Source: Syntrophomonadaceae bacterium
Lineage (GTDB): Bacteria > Bacillota > Syntrophomonadia > Syntrophomonadales > Syntrophomonadaceae
Direction: 5' to 3'
Assembly (NCBI GenBank): GCA_012518685.1
Contig: JAAYRQ010000110.1
Coordinates: forward strand, 1 to 34,281
DNA: 34,281 nucleotides
The notes under the pieces were generated by a model. That model was not told the DNA's origin. It did no database searches and saw only the letters and a program-made list of their open reading frames with translations. Shown piece by piece: positions 7,725 to 16,074 of this stretch. Both the position numbers and the translations under genes were made by a program. How positions within the stretch are numbered: the stretch's first letter is position 1; every line of letters starts with the position of its first letter.

Positions 7725-8474
7725 TTGTCTAAAGGAACATCTAATATTAAAAAGTTAATTAATCCTGAAAAAATACCTCGGCATATAGCTATTATAATGG
7801 ATGGGAATGGTCGCTGGGCAAAGAAAAAGTTTATGCCTAGAACTATGGGACATCGTGCTGGAATGACCTCATTAAAAAAAGTAGTAATGGCAGCTTCTGA
7901 ATTAAAAATCCCTATACTAACTGTCTTTGCTTTTTCGACGGAAAACTGGAAAAGACCAGAAGAAGAAGTAAGCTACTTAATGAACCTGTTAGTAGAATAC
8001 TTAAATAAGGAATTAGAAGAACTACATCAAAATAATATAAAAATACAAATGTTAGGTAATAACCAAAACTTACCTAATAATTGTAGTTTAGAAATAGATA
8101 AGGCTATAGCAAAGACTGCTAATAATAAGGGCATGGTTTTTAATATTGCACTTAATTACGGTGCTAGGGACGAAATATTATCGGCAGTTAAAACCTTATA
8201 TGGTAAAATACAAACTAAGGAAATTATGCTCGAAGATATTAATGAGAAATTATTTTCTAGTTACTTATCTACTAGTGGTATGGTTGATCCTGACTTGCTC
8301 ATAAGGACTGCGGGGGAAAAGAGAATAAGTAATTTTTTATTATGGCAGATTGCCTACAGTGAATTATGGTTTACTAAGGTTTTATGGCCAGATTTTACCG
8401 AAGGTGATTTATGGAAAGCAATTTATGATTATCAACAAAGAGATAGAAGATTTGGCGGATTAAGTTTAAAATAA
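7725..8474 (+). CDS. uppS: Undecaprenyl diphosphate synthase (cis-prenyltransferase)
   Basis: UppS extends farnesyl diphosphate with isopentenyl units to make the C55 lipid carrier for peptidoglycan and other wall polymers. The 249-residue protein has the catalytic Asp (D26 in IIMDGNGRWAKK), the FAFSTENWKRP block, and the C-terminal LLIRTAGEKRISNFLLWQ with the substrate-binding arginines. I place the start at the TTG at 7725, since AGAGGGG lies just before it and the numbering then matches the family. An upstream ATG at 7701 adds eight unusual residues and has no Shine-Dalgarno. It is followed by cdsA with a 15-base gap. Confidence 0.96.
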   Translation: MSKGTSNIKKLINPEKIPRHIAIIMDGNGRWAKKKFMPRTMGHRAGMTSLKKVVMAASELKIPILTVFAFSTENWKRPEEEVSYLMNLLVEYLNKELEELHQNNIKIQMLGNNQNLPNNCSLEIDKAIAKTANNKGMVFNIALNYGARDEILSAVKTLYGKIQTKEIMLEDINEKLFSSYLSTSGMVDPDLLIRTAGEKRISNFLLWQIAYSELWFTKVLWPDFTEGDLWKAIYDYQQRDRRFGGLSLK

Positions 8475-8489
8475 TTGAGTGAGGAAGCA

Positions 8490-9266
8490 ATGTTAAAAGA
8501 ACGCATTATTAGTGGCATTATTGGCATAAGTATTATTTTAGCTATCCTTTATACTGGAGGGGTATATTGGATAGTGTTTTTTGCTTTATTGGGCATAGCA
8601 GCTTTATATGAGTTTCACCGTATGTTGCAATTTAATTATAATCCTTCATTATTATTAAGTCTTATATTTTTTTTATTAATTATGTTTTACAATTATAATA
8701 ATTGGTTTATATACTCTTTAGTTCTTTTTATGTTTTTTTTAGTCATATATTTGGTTATAGGCTATCCTAGAATAAATATTGTTGACATAGCATTAAGCAT
8801 ATTTCCCGCATTATATATAGGTTTTGCTTTAAGTTTTGTTTTATTAATTTTGGATAATTCTCAATCTTTTCTAATAATGTTAGCCATATTTTTGCTTACT
8901 TGGAGCAGTGATATAGGTGGCTATCTGTTTGGAAGCCTATGGGGGAAACGGAAGATTGCACCAATTATAAGTCCTAATAAAACATTAGCAGGCTCTATAG
9001 GTGGTGTTTTTCTGAGCTTTCTAGTAATTTTAGCTTTTTTAAATTTAGTTTCATTAGGTAAATATGATAATGTAAGCATGATTATTTTAGCAGTGCTTGC
9101 TAGCCTTGCTGCACAGTTGGGGGACTTGTTTATTTCTAGTGTAAAAAGGGCTTTTACTATAAAGGATACTGGCAGTCTAATTCCAGGACACGGTGGTGTT
9201 TTGGATAGGTTTGATAGCTTTTTTTTGGTCTTACCTATAGTATATTGCCTACTTAATATTCTATAG
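8490..9266 (+). CDS. cdsA: Phosphatidate cytidylyltransferase (CDP-diglyceride synthase)
   Basis: CdsA converts phosphatidic acid and CTP to CDP-diacylglycerol, the branch point to the main phospholipids. The protein is very hydrophobic, with about eight membrane segments, and contains the CDS family signature near the C-terminus (SSVKRAFTIKDTGSLIPGHG followed by GVLDRFDS). The S...KR...KD...HGG..DR.D residues are all present. I use the ATG at 8490 (258 residues, MLKERIISG), five bases after GAGG. A TTG at 8475 would add five residues and lacks a ribosome binding site. Confidence 0.95.
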   Translation: MLKERIISGIIGISIILAILYTGGVYWIVFFALLGIAALYEFHRMLQFNYNPSLLLSLIFFLLIMFYNYNNWFIYSLVLFMFFLVIYLVIGYPRINIVDIALSIFPALYIGFALSFVLLILDNSQSFLIMLAIFLLTWSSDIGGYLFGSLWGKRKIAPIISPNKTLAGSIGGVFLSFLVILAFLNLVSLGKYDNVSMIILAVLASLAAQLGDLFISSVKRAFTIKDTGSLIPGHGGVLDRFDSFFLVLPIVYCLLNIL

Positions 9267-9282
9267 ATTAGGGAGGAAAGAT

Positions 9283-10401
9283 ATGTTAGAACCTGATTTG
9301 GTAAAGTATTTAAAGACTTTAACTAAATTGACTATTTTCGTAATGGCACTAGTAGCTATTTATCTTTTATTTACTTTCGTTTTCCCTATTTTAGGAAAAA
9401 CTTTAGCTTATATTCCTACCCTTATTCTACCTTTTATATTAGCTGTTATTATTGCGGTTTTAGTTGAACCTGTAGTAGTTTTTTTTGAAACCAAGGCTAG
9501 AATGAAAAGGGGATTAGCTGTGGCAATTAGCTTGTTTGTGGTAGTGGGTGGTTTTTTTTATATAGTTTCTTTGTTAATTACAAAAATTATTTATGAAATT
9601 ACAGGAATGACCCCTCAGATTGTAGCTTATTCTGATATCGTTGCCCAAAAAATTGTTACGGCCATTGCTGATTTGAAAGTTTTTTATGTAGGGATGAACT
9701 TGCCTTCCGAAGCACAGAGTGCCATTCAAGATAATTTACAAAATACTATTCTTTTGTTTAGACAGCTTTTAGAAAGCTTAGTAAATTCCTTGGCAAAAAT
9801 ATTAACAGCCTTACCTGGTATGTTTGTATTCTTACTTATTGCTACTGTAGCTACTTTTTTTATTATTAAAGATAGGGCCTTACTGAGAAGTTTTTTCTTG
9901 CAGATTATTCCCATTAATGCTAGGGGCAAGACCAGAGAAGTTATTGTAGAACTTTTTAATTCCTTGGTAGGTTTTCTTAAAGCTTATAGTATTTTAATTA
10001 CTATTACTATGATTACTACTATGATTGGTTTAAAAATTTTAGGGGTTAAGTATGTCTTAACTATTGGAATTGTTACGGGATTACTGGATATTTTGCCTAT
10101 TCTAGGTCCAGGGACACTTTTTATACCCTGGATTTTATGGGAGTTTATCTCTGGCAATACAGGCTTAGGTGTTAGTCTATTAGTCTTATATGGCACTATT
10201 TCTGTGGTTAGACAGTTTTTAGAACCTAAGATTATTGGTGATAACATTGGTTTGCACCCTTTAGCGACTTTATTTTCTTTATATGTAGGTTTAAAATTGG
10301 GGGGAGTAGTAGGTATGATACTAGGTCCTGTTACGGTAGTAATTATTATGGCTTGTTTTAGGGCGGGGGTTTTTGATAGTTTAAACTGGAGGAAAGATTA
10401 G
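9283..10401 (+). CDS. AI-2E family transporter-like membrane protein (YtvI/PerM type)
   Basis: The 372-residue protein has two N-terminal membrane helices (about 18-65), a third near 75-100, a long soluble stretch (about 105-170), and then several helices to the C-terminus. The block ITGLLDILPILGPGTLFIPW and the later QFLEPKIIGDNIGLHPLATL are hallmarks of the AI-2E/PerM family. Members include exporters and ion antiporters and the sporulation protein YtvI; the substrate here cannot be told. It starts with ATG after GGGAGG and its stop codon overlaps the dxr GTG by one base. Bacillus does not have it between cdsA and dxr. Confidence 0.85.
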   Translation: MLEPDLVKYLKTLTKLTIFVMALVAIYLLFTFVFPILGKTLAYIPTLILPFILAVIIAVLVEPVVVFFETKARMKRGLAVAISLFVVVGGFFYIVSLLITKIIYEITGMTPQIVAYSDIVAQKIVTAIADLKVFYVGMNLPSEAQSAIQDNLQNTILLFRQLLESLVNSLAKILTALPGMFVFLLIATVATFFIIKDRALLRSFFLQIIPINARGKTREVIVELFNSLVGFLKAYSILITITMITTMIGLKILGVKYVLTIGIVTGLLDILPILGPGTLFIPWILWEFISGNTGLGVSLLVLYGTISVVRQFLEPKIIGDNIGLHPLATLFSLYVGLKLGGVVGMILGPVTVVIIMACFRAGVFDSLNWRKD

Positions 10402-11555
10402 TGATAAATGATAAACAAAATATTGTAATATTAGGCTCTACAGGCTCTATTGGTACCCAAGCATTGGAAATAGTTGATAACCATCCAGATAAATTTCAGG
10501 TAGTTGGTTTAGCTGCCAAAGATGAAGTTAAAGAAGTATCTTATCAAATTCAAAAATATAATCCCCATATAGTAGCCATTGGTTCTGAAATAGCTTATCG
10601 GGAACTCAAGCGGGAATGGGGAAATAAGGCTAATATTGTTATGGGTATAGAGGGTTTATCTGAAGTAGCCGCCTATGATCTAGCGGATATCACCTTGGTA
10701 GCTTTAAGTGGTGCAATTGGCATTTTGCCTACTTTAGCAGCAATTAGAGCTAAAAAAAGGATTGCCTTAGCTAATAAAGAAACCTTAGTAGCAGCAGGGG
10801 ATATTGTGATGGAGGAAGTAAATACTAATGGGGTGGAATTAATTCCTGTTGATAGTGAACATTCTGCCGTATTCCAGTGTCTATTAGGGGAGGAAAAGTA
10901 TTTAGAAAATATTTGGCTTACAGCTTCTGGAGGACCATTTAAAAATTATTCTCAGGAAGAATTAGAACAGGTCACTGTTAAAATGGCTTTAAAACATCCT
11001 AATTGGTTGATGGGGCCTAAGATTACAATTGATTCGGCTACCTTAATGAATAAGGGCTTGGAAGTAATAGAAGCCCATCACTTATTTGCTACTGCTTATG
11101 ATAATATTAAGGTGGTTGTTCAACCTGAAAGTATTATACATTCAATGGCTGAATTTAGTGATGGTTCTGTTCTAGCACATTTAGGTACCCCGAATATGAA
11201 AATTCCTATTCAGTATGCTTTTACTTACCCAAAACGACTCTCAACTATGGTTAATAAGTTGGATTTTACTGAATTGGGGCAATTACATTTTGCTAAGCCT
11301 GATGTAAAACGCTTTCCTGCCTTGCAATTAGCTTATGAGGCAGGTAGGATGGGTGGTAGTATGCCTACAGTTTTAAATGCTGCAAATGAGGTAGCGGTTC
11401 ATAATTTTTTAAATGAAAAGATTTCTTTTACGATGATTCCTACTATAGTTAAAAATGTATTGTATGAACATAAGGTTGTGGTTAAGCCTAGCTTATCAAG
11501 CATATTAGAGGTGGATAGTTGGGCTAGAATTAGAAGTGCTGAATTATGTAGCTAG
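10401..11555 (+). CDS. dxr: 1-deoxy-D-xylulose 5-phosphate reductoisomerase
   Basis: Dxr catalyses the NADPH-dependent conversion of DXP to 2-C-methylerythritol 4-phosphate, the committed step of the MEP isoprenoid pathway. The 384-residue protein shows the NADPH fold (VILGSTGSIGTQAL), the metal and substrate motifs IPVDSEHSAVFQCL and TASGGPFK, then MNKGLEVIEAHHLF and LAHLGTPNMKIPIQYA. All expected catalytic residues in these blocks are present. The start is GTG at 10401, directly after GGAGGAAAGATTA and overlapping the permease stop (TAGTG). With ispG three genes on, the cluster supplies isoprenoids that UppS uses. Confidence 0.97.
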   Translation: MINDKQNIVILGSTGSIGTQALEIVDNHPDKFQVVGLAAKDEVKEVSYQIQKYNPHIVAIGSEIAYRELKREWGNKANIVMGIEGLSEVAAYDLADITLVALSGAIGILPTLAAIRAKKRIALANKETLVAAGDIVMEEVNTNGVELIPVDSEHSAVFQCLLGEEKYLENIWLTASGGPFKNYSQEELEQVTVKMALKHPNWLMGPKITIDSATLMNKGLEVIEAHHLFATAYDNIKVVVQPESIIHSMAEFSDGSVLAHLGTPNMKIPIQYAFTYPKRLSTMVNKLDFTELGQLHFAKPDVKRFPALQLAYEAGRMGGSMPTVLNAANEVAVHNFLNEKISFTMIPTIVKNVLYEHKVVVKPSLSSILEVDSWARIRSAELCS

Positions 11556-11566
11556 GGGGATAGTTT

Positions 11567-12601
11567 ATGTCAATTATATATACGCTTTTAATTATCGCGG
11601 TTTTAGTGTTGGCTCACGAATGGGGCCATTTTATTGTAGCCAGACGAATAGGCATTCCTGTACATGAATTTGCCTTAGGTTTTGGTTATAAACTCTTTTC
11701 GGTAACTAAGAATGGGGTAGAATACTCTTTCCGCCTGATACCTTTAGGTGGATTTGTCCGTATGGCTGGCGAGGATTATGGTGATGATTTTACAGATGCT
11801 GCAGGGTATAGTAGCAGAACTCCTCTGGAAAAGATTAGTGTAGCCTTTGCGGGTCCTTTTATGAATTTTGTTTTGGCCATTGTTATTTTTATTATAATTT
11901 ATGCTTTTGTGGGAATTCCTAATCCTACTGAAGCTCCTATCTTGGGGCAGGTAATGGAAGACAAGCCTGCTTATAGTGCAGGGCTATTAGAAAATGATAA
12001 GATTACAGAGGTAGCTGGAGTAAAAGTAAATAGTTGGCAAGAATTCACTGATATTATTAGTACTACTGAGGCTGGTACTAGCTTAGAAATCTTAGTCAAT
12101 CGTAATAATGAATTAATTACAGTTGTTGTTATCCCTGAATTTGATAAGGGTAGTAATTCTACTATAATTGGGGTATTGCCCTTGGTTAATTATGATAAGC
12201 AAAGTATTTTAACTGCAATTGGGCTCGGTTTGCAACAAACTTATGAATTAACTACTCTTTTATTAGCGGCATTATGGACCTTAGTTACTGGGGGGGCTTC
12301 TATGCAAGATTTAGCTGGGCCCGTTGGTATTACTAAGTTAGTCGGGGAAGTAGCCCAAATAGGCTGGATATTTTTATTAAATTTTGCAGCGTTTTTGAGT
12401 ATTAATTTAGGAATTTTGAATCTATTACCTATTCCAGCTTTAGATGGTAGTAAAATAGTATTTGCGACTATTGAAGGTGTTAGAAAAAAGCCTATTTCAC
12501 CAGAAAAAGAAGGGTTTATCCATTGGTTAGGTTTTCTGTTTTTAATGCTTTTAATCGTAGTTGTAACTTATAATGACATATTAAGATTATTTAAGGGATG
12601 A
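11567..12601 (+). CDS. rseP: Site-2 intramembrane zinc metalloprotease RseP/RasP
   Basis: This protease cleaves membrane substrates within the bilayer, such as anti-sigma factors and signal-peptide remnants. The 344-residue protein has the zinc motif HEWGH (H17, E18, H21) in its first membrane helix and a second motif NLLPIPALDGSK near residue 290, where the Asp is the third ligand. A PDZ domain lies between (about residues 125-190, with AGLLENDKITEVAGVKV). Three to four membrane segments are evident. It lies between dxr and ispG, while Bacillus lacks ispG at this place. It starts with ATG after AGGGGG. Confidence 0.95.
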   Translation: MSIIYTLLIIAVLVLAHEWGHFIVARRIGIPVHEFALGFGYKLFSVTKNGVEYSFRLIPLGGFVRMAGEDYGDDFTDAAGYSSRTPLEKISVAFAGPFMNFVLAIVIFIIIYAFVGIPNPTEAPILGQVMEDKPAYSAGLLENDKITEVAGVKVNSWQEFTDIISTTEAGTSLEILVNRNNELITVVVIPEFDKGSNSTIIGVLPLVNYDKQSILTAIGLGLQQTYELTTLLLAALWTLVTGGASMQDLAGPVGITKLVGEVAQIGWIFLLNFAAFLSINLGILNLLPIPALDGSKIVFATIEGVRKKPISPEKEGFIHWLGFLFLMLLIVVVTYNDILRLFKG

Positions 12602-12607
12602 TAAATA

Positions 12608-13657
12608 TTGAGGCGTGATACTAAAGTCATTACAATAGGTCAGGTCAAGGTTGGGGGGCATAATCCTGTTACTGTCCAGTCTATGACCACTACTGACACT
12701 AGGGATACTGCTAAAACAATTGCTCAAATTAAAGAATTAGAAGGAGCAGGCTGCGAAATTATTAGGCTAGCTGTTATTGATGAGGAGGCGGCTAATAGTA
12801 TTGCGGTTATTAAAGAGGCTATTAACATTCCTTTAGTAGCTGATATTCATTTTGATTATAAATTAGCCTTACTTAGTGCTAAGGCTGGGGCTGATGCTTT
12901 GCGAATTAATCCTGGTAATATTGGAGAAAAGTATAAGGTGCAAGAAGTGGTTAATATATGCAGTGATCTAGGTCTGCCCATTCGTATAGGGGTTAATGCT
13001 GGTTCCTTAGATAAAAAGATTCTAACTAAGTATGGTGGAGTTAATGCTTTAGGCATGGTTGAAAGTGCCCTAAATAATATTCATATATTAGAAGATATGA
13101 ATTTTGATAATATTAAGATTTCTCTAAAAGCCTCTTCTATCTTTTTAACTGTAGAAGCATATGAGCTAATGGCCGAAAAAGTTAGATATCCATTACACTT
13201 GGGCATTACTGAAGCTGGAACTAAAGATAGGGGATTAATAAAATCTGCTATGGGCTTGGCTTTGCTATTGAATGAAGGGATTGGAGACACTATAAGGGTT
13301 TCTTTGACTGCTGATCCTCTAGTTGAGGTGTGGGCAGGCTATGAAATATTAAAAAACCTGGGTTTACGACAAAGGGGTATCGAATTAATATCTTGCCCTA
13401 CCTGTGGTAGGTGTGAAATTGATTTAATTAATATTGCTAATGAAGTAGAAACAAGGCTACAAGGTTATAGTAAACCACTTAAAATAGCGGTTATGGGCTG
13501 TGTAGTAAATGGACCAGGCGAAGCTAAAGAAGCTGATTTTGGTATTGCAGGTGGCCGGGGTTTTGGACTATTGTTTAAAAAAGGAAAAGTAATACGCAAG
13601 GTACAGGAAGACTTACTCGTTAATGAACTTATTAAGGAAATAAACAATTCAATCTAG
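12608..13657 (+). CDS. ispG: 4-hydroxy-3-methylbut-2-enyl diphosphate synthase (IspG/GcpE)
   Basis: IspG converts ME-cyclodiphosphate to HMBPP, the next-to-last step of the MEP pathway. The 349-residue protein begins with the TIM-barrel segment VKVGGHNPVTVQSMTTTDTR and ends with the 4Fe-4S domain. The cluster ligands are visible as C263 and C266 in CPTCGRC, C298 in MGCVVNGPGEA, and the ligand Glu E305. The start is TTG at 12608, six bases after the rseP stop, with GGGATG as a modest Shine-Dalgarno; no ATG is available nearby. Together with dxr it indicates that isoprenoids come from the MEP route, not mevalonate. Confidence 0.96.
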   Translation: MRRDTKVITIGQVKVGGHNPVTVQSMTTTDTRDTAKTIAQIKELEGAGCEIIRLAVIDEEAANSIAVIKEAINIPLVADIHFDYKLALLSAKAGADALRINPGNIGEKYKVQEVVNICSDLGLPIRIGVNAGSLDKKILTKYGGVNALGMVESALNNIHILEDMNFDNIKISLKASSIFLTVEAYELMAEKVRYPLHLGITEAGTKDRGLIKSAMGLALLLNEGIGDTIRVSLTADPLVEVWAGYEILKNLGLRQRGIELISCPTCGRCEIDLINIANEVETRLQGYSKPLKIAVMGCVVNGPGEAKEADFGIAGGRGFGLLFKKGKVIRKVQEDLLVNELIKEINNSI

Positions 13658-13669
13658 GAGGAAATTATC

Positions 13670-15364
13670 GTGAAAGCATCAGAACTATTTTATCCTACAC
13701 TTCGTGAAGTGCCTAGTGAGGCTGAAATTATTAGCCATCAATTATTATTAAGGGCGGGCTTTATTAGGAGAACAACTGCAGGGGTATATAGTTATTTACC
13801 TTTGGGTTATCGGGTTATTAGAAAAATAATGCAGATTGTGCGAGAAGAAATGGATAGGGCAGGCGGACAAGAAGTATTAATGCCTATTATTCAGCCTAAG
13901 GAATTATGGGAAAAATCGGGTCGTTGGGAAGTTTATGGTGATGAAATGTTTCGTCTTATTGATAGGCATAATAGGGGATTTTCTCTTGCACCTACCCACG
14001 AAGAGTTAATTACCACTTTGGTAGATGCGGATGTTCATTCCTATAGGGATTTGCCTTTACTTATATACCAAATGCAAAATAAATATAGGGATGAAGTTAG
14101 ACCGCGTTTTGGTTTAATGCGGGGACGGGAATTTATTATGAAAGATTTATATTCTTTTGATATTGATGAGAATGGATTAGATATATCTTATCATAAAATG
14201 TATGATGCTTATAAGCGTATTTATGAAAGGTTAAACTTAAAATTCAGGGTAGTAGAAGCTGATAGCGGTGCTATAGGCGGTAATGAAAGTCATGAGTTTA
14301 TGGTATTAGCTGATAATGGAGAATCAGAGATTGCTTACTGCGAAAACTGCAATTATGCAGCAAATGTAGAAAAGGCTGAAACTATTTTGCTAGAGCAGGA
14401 TAAAGAGGACTTATTAGAATTAACTAAAATACATACTCCTGGTGAAAGAACTATTCAAGACATAGTGGATAATTTTAATATCCCTGCCTTTAAGCAAATT
14501 AAAACTTTAATGTATATGGCTGATGAAGAAGTAGTTGCCGTAATATTAAGAGGTGATAGGGAATTAAATGAAATCAAACTAAAAAACTTTTTGGCTTGTC
14601 AGGATTTGTATATGGCTGATGAAAATACTGTTAGGGCTAATTGTGGAGCTAGTTTTGGCTCACTCGGGCCAGTAGGTCTTAACTTAAAAGTCTATGCTGA
14701 TACGGAAGTAACCGCCATGTATAATTTCGCCTGCGGTGCTAATGTGGATGATTATCATTATATTAATGTTAATGTGGGGCGGGATTTTGTCCCCGAAAAA
14801 ATATTGGATTTAAGAAATGTAGTAAAAGGTGATATATGCCCTGAATGTGGCGAATTGCTAGATATAATAAGGGGAATAGAAGTGGGGCATATTTTCAAAT
14901 TAGGCACTAAATACTCGGAAAGTATGGAAGCGACTTTTTTAGATGCTTCTGGGCAAGCTAAACCTTTTGTAATGGGTTGTTATGGCATTGGCATTTCTAG
15001 GACAATGGCAGCCGCTATAGAACAGAATTATGATGAAAATGGTATTATATGGCCACTACCCATTGCTCCTTATCAAGTAATTATTGTTCCTGTAAATGTA
15101 AAAAACGCGGAACTATTAAAGGCGGCCTTATCATTGTACGAGGAGTTAAATCAGGCAGGTATAGAAGCAATAATAGATGACAGGGATGAGCGTGCAGGGG
15201 TTAAGTTTAAGGATGCTGATTTAATAGGTATTCCTATTAGGATTACTCTAGGTCCAAAGTCTTGGCAGGAAAAACAAGTAGAAATGAAGAAAAGATGGGA
15301 AAAGGATGTAGAATTTATTAATAGGGATGAAGTCTTAGCAAAAGTTAAAGCTATTATTTATTAA
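13670..15364 (+). CDS. proS: Prolyl-tRNA synthetase, bacterial type with editing insertion
   Basis: ProS charges tRNA-Pro. The 564-residue protein has class II motif 1 (EVLMPIIQPKELWEKSGRW), motif 2 (YRDEVRPRFGLMRGREFIMKD) and motif 3 (GIGISRTMAAAIEQ), and a C-terminal anticodon-binding domain. Between motifs 2 and 3 it carries the bacterial editing domain, about residues 225-405. Cysteine pairs CENC and CPEC flank that insertion. The start is GTG, seven bases after AGGAGG. It lies twelve bases after ispG. Confidence 0.96.
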   Translation: MKASELFYPTLREVPSEAEIISHQLLLRAGFIRRTTAGVYSYLPLGYRVIRKIMQIVREEMDRAGGQEVLMPIIQPKELWEKSGRWEVYGDEMFRLIDRHNRGFSLAPTHEELITTLVDADVHSYRDLPLLIYQMQNKYRDEVRPRFGLMRGREFIMKDLYSFDIDENGLDISYHKMYDAYKRIYERLNLKFRVVEADSGAIGGNESHEFMVLADNGESEIAYCENCNYAANVEKAETILLEQDKEDLLELTKIHTPGERTIQDIVDNFNIPAFKQIKTLMYMADEEVVAVILRGDRELNEIKLKNFLACQDLYMADENTVRANCGASFGSLGPVGLNLKVYADTEVTAMYNFACGANVDDYHYINVNVGRDFVPEKILDLRNVVKGDICPECGELLDIIRGIEVGHIFKLGTKYSESMEATFLDASGQAKPFVMGCYGIGISRTMAAAIEQNYDENGIIWPLPIAPYQVIIVPVNVKNAELLKAALSLYEELNQAGIEAIIDDRDERAGVKFKDADLIGIPIRITLGPKSWQEKQVEMKKRWEKDVEFINRDEVLAKVKAIIY

Positions 15365-15383
15365 TAATGGTTAGGATGGTAAG

Positions 15384-16049
15384 ATGACAGTTTATGAAGT
15401 AATTATAAGACTATCTTTAGCTTGTATTTTAGGAGCTTTAATAGGCTTAGAACGGGAAAGTTTAAACAGACCAGCTGGCCTTAGGACCTATACTTTAGTA
15501 TGTGTTGGTTCAGCCTTAGCCATGATTGTTTCCTTAGATATGTATTTTAAATATTATCAAACGGTTAATGCTGATCCTGGGAGAATAGCAGCTCAAGTTA
15601 TAAGTGGGATAGGTTTTTTAGGTGCTGGAACTATTATGCGAGAAGGTGCTACTGTTAGGGGTTTGACTACTGCGGCAGGTTTATGGGTAGTAGCCTGTAT
15701 AGGGCTAGCAGTAGGGGCTGGACTTTATATTCCCGCGATTGCGACTACAGTTATTATACTATTTATACTGATTTATTTCATGAGATTTGAACATATGTTT
15801 ACGGGCATGAGGGAGTATAAGGGATTGCTTCTAGTTATTGAGGATAGACCTGGACAGATAGGAATCATAGGAGTACTTTTAGGAGAATTAGGTATATCTA
15901 TTAAAAATATTCATATGTCCCGTGCCGAGGATGATAATTACCTAGAGATAGAGCTGTTATTGCAATTACCACCTAATGTTTTGATTAGTGAAGTAGTATA
16001 TGAACTATCTAGTATTTCTGGTTTGAAAAATGTTGAACGGCTTAATTAA
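15384..16049 (+). CDS. MgtC/SapB family membrane protein
   Basis: The 221-residue protein has an N-terminal membrane domain of four to five helices (residues 1-135) with the MgtC signatures ALIGLERESLNRPAGLRT and GIGFLGAGTIMREGATVRG, then a C-terminal ACT-like soluble domain (about 145-221). MgtC proteins aid growth at low magnesium and modulate ATP synthase or membrane potential in pathogens; in soil or anaerobic Firmicutes the role is unknown. It sits between proS and polC, which are neighbours in Bacillus, so it is an insertion in the conserved order. The Shine-Dalgarno AGGATGG is modest. Confidence 0.85.
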   Translation: MTVYEVIIRLSLACILGALIGLERESLNRPAGLRTYTLVCVGSALAMIVSLDMYFKYYQTVNADPGRIAAQVISGIGFLGAGTIMREGATVRGLTTAAGLWVVACIGLAVGAGLYIPAIATTVIILFILIYFMRFEHMFTGMREYKGLLLVIEDRPGQIGIIGVLLGELGISIKNIHMSRAEDDNYLEIELLLQLPPNVLISEVVYELSSISGLKNVERLN

Positions 16050-16074
16050 TCATAGTTAAGGGGGAAAAGGATTA

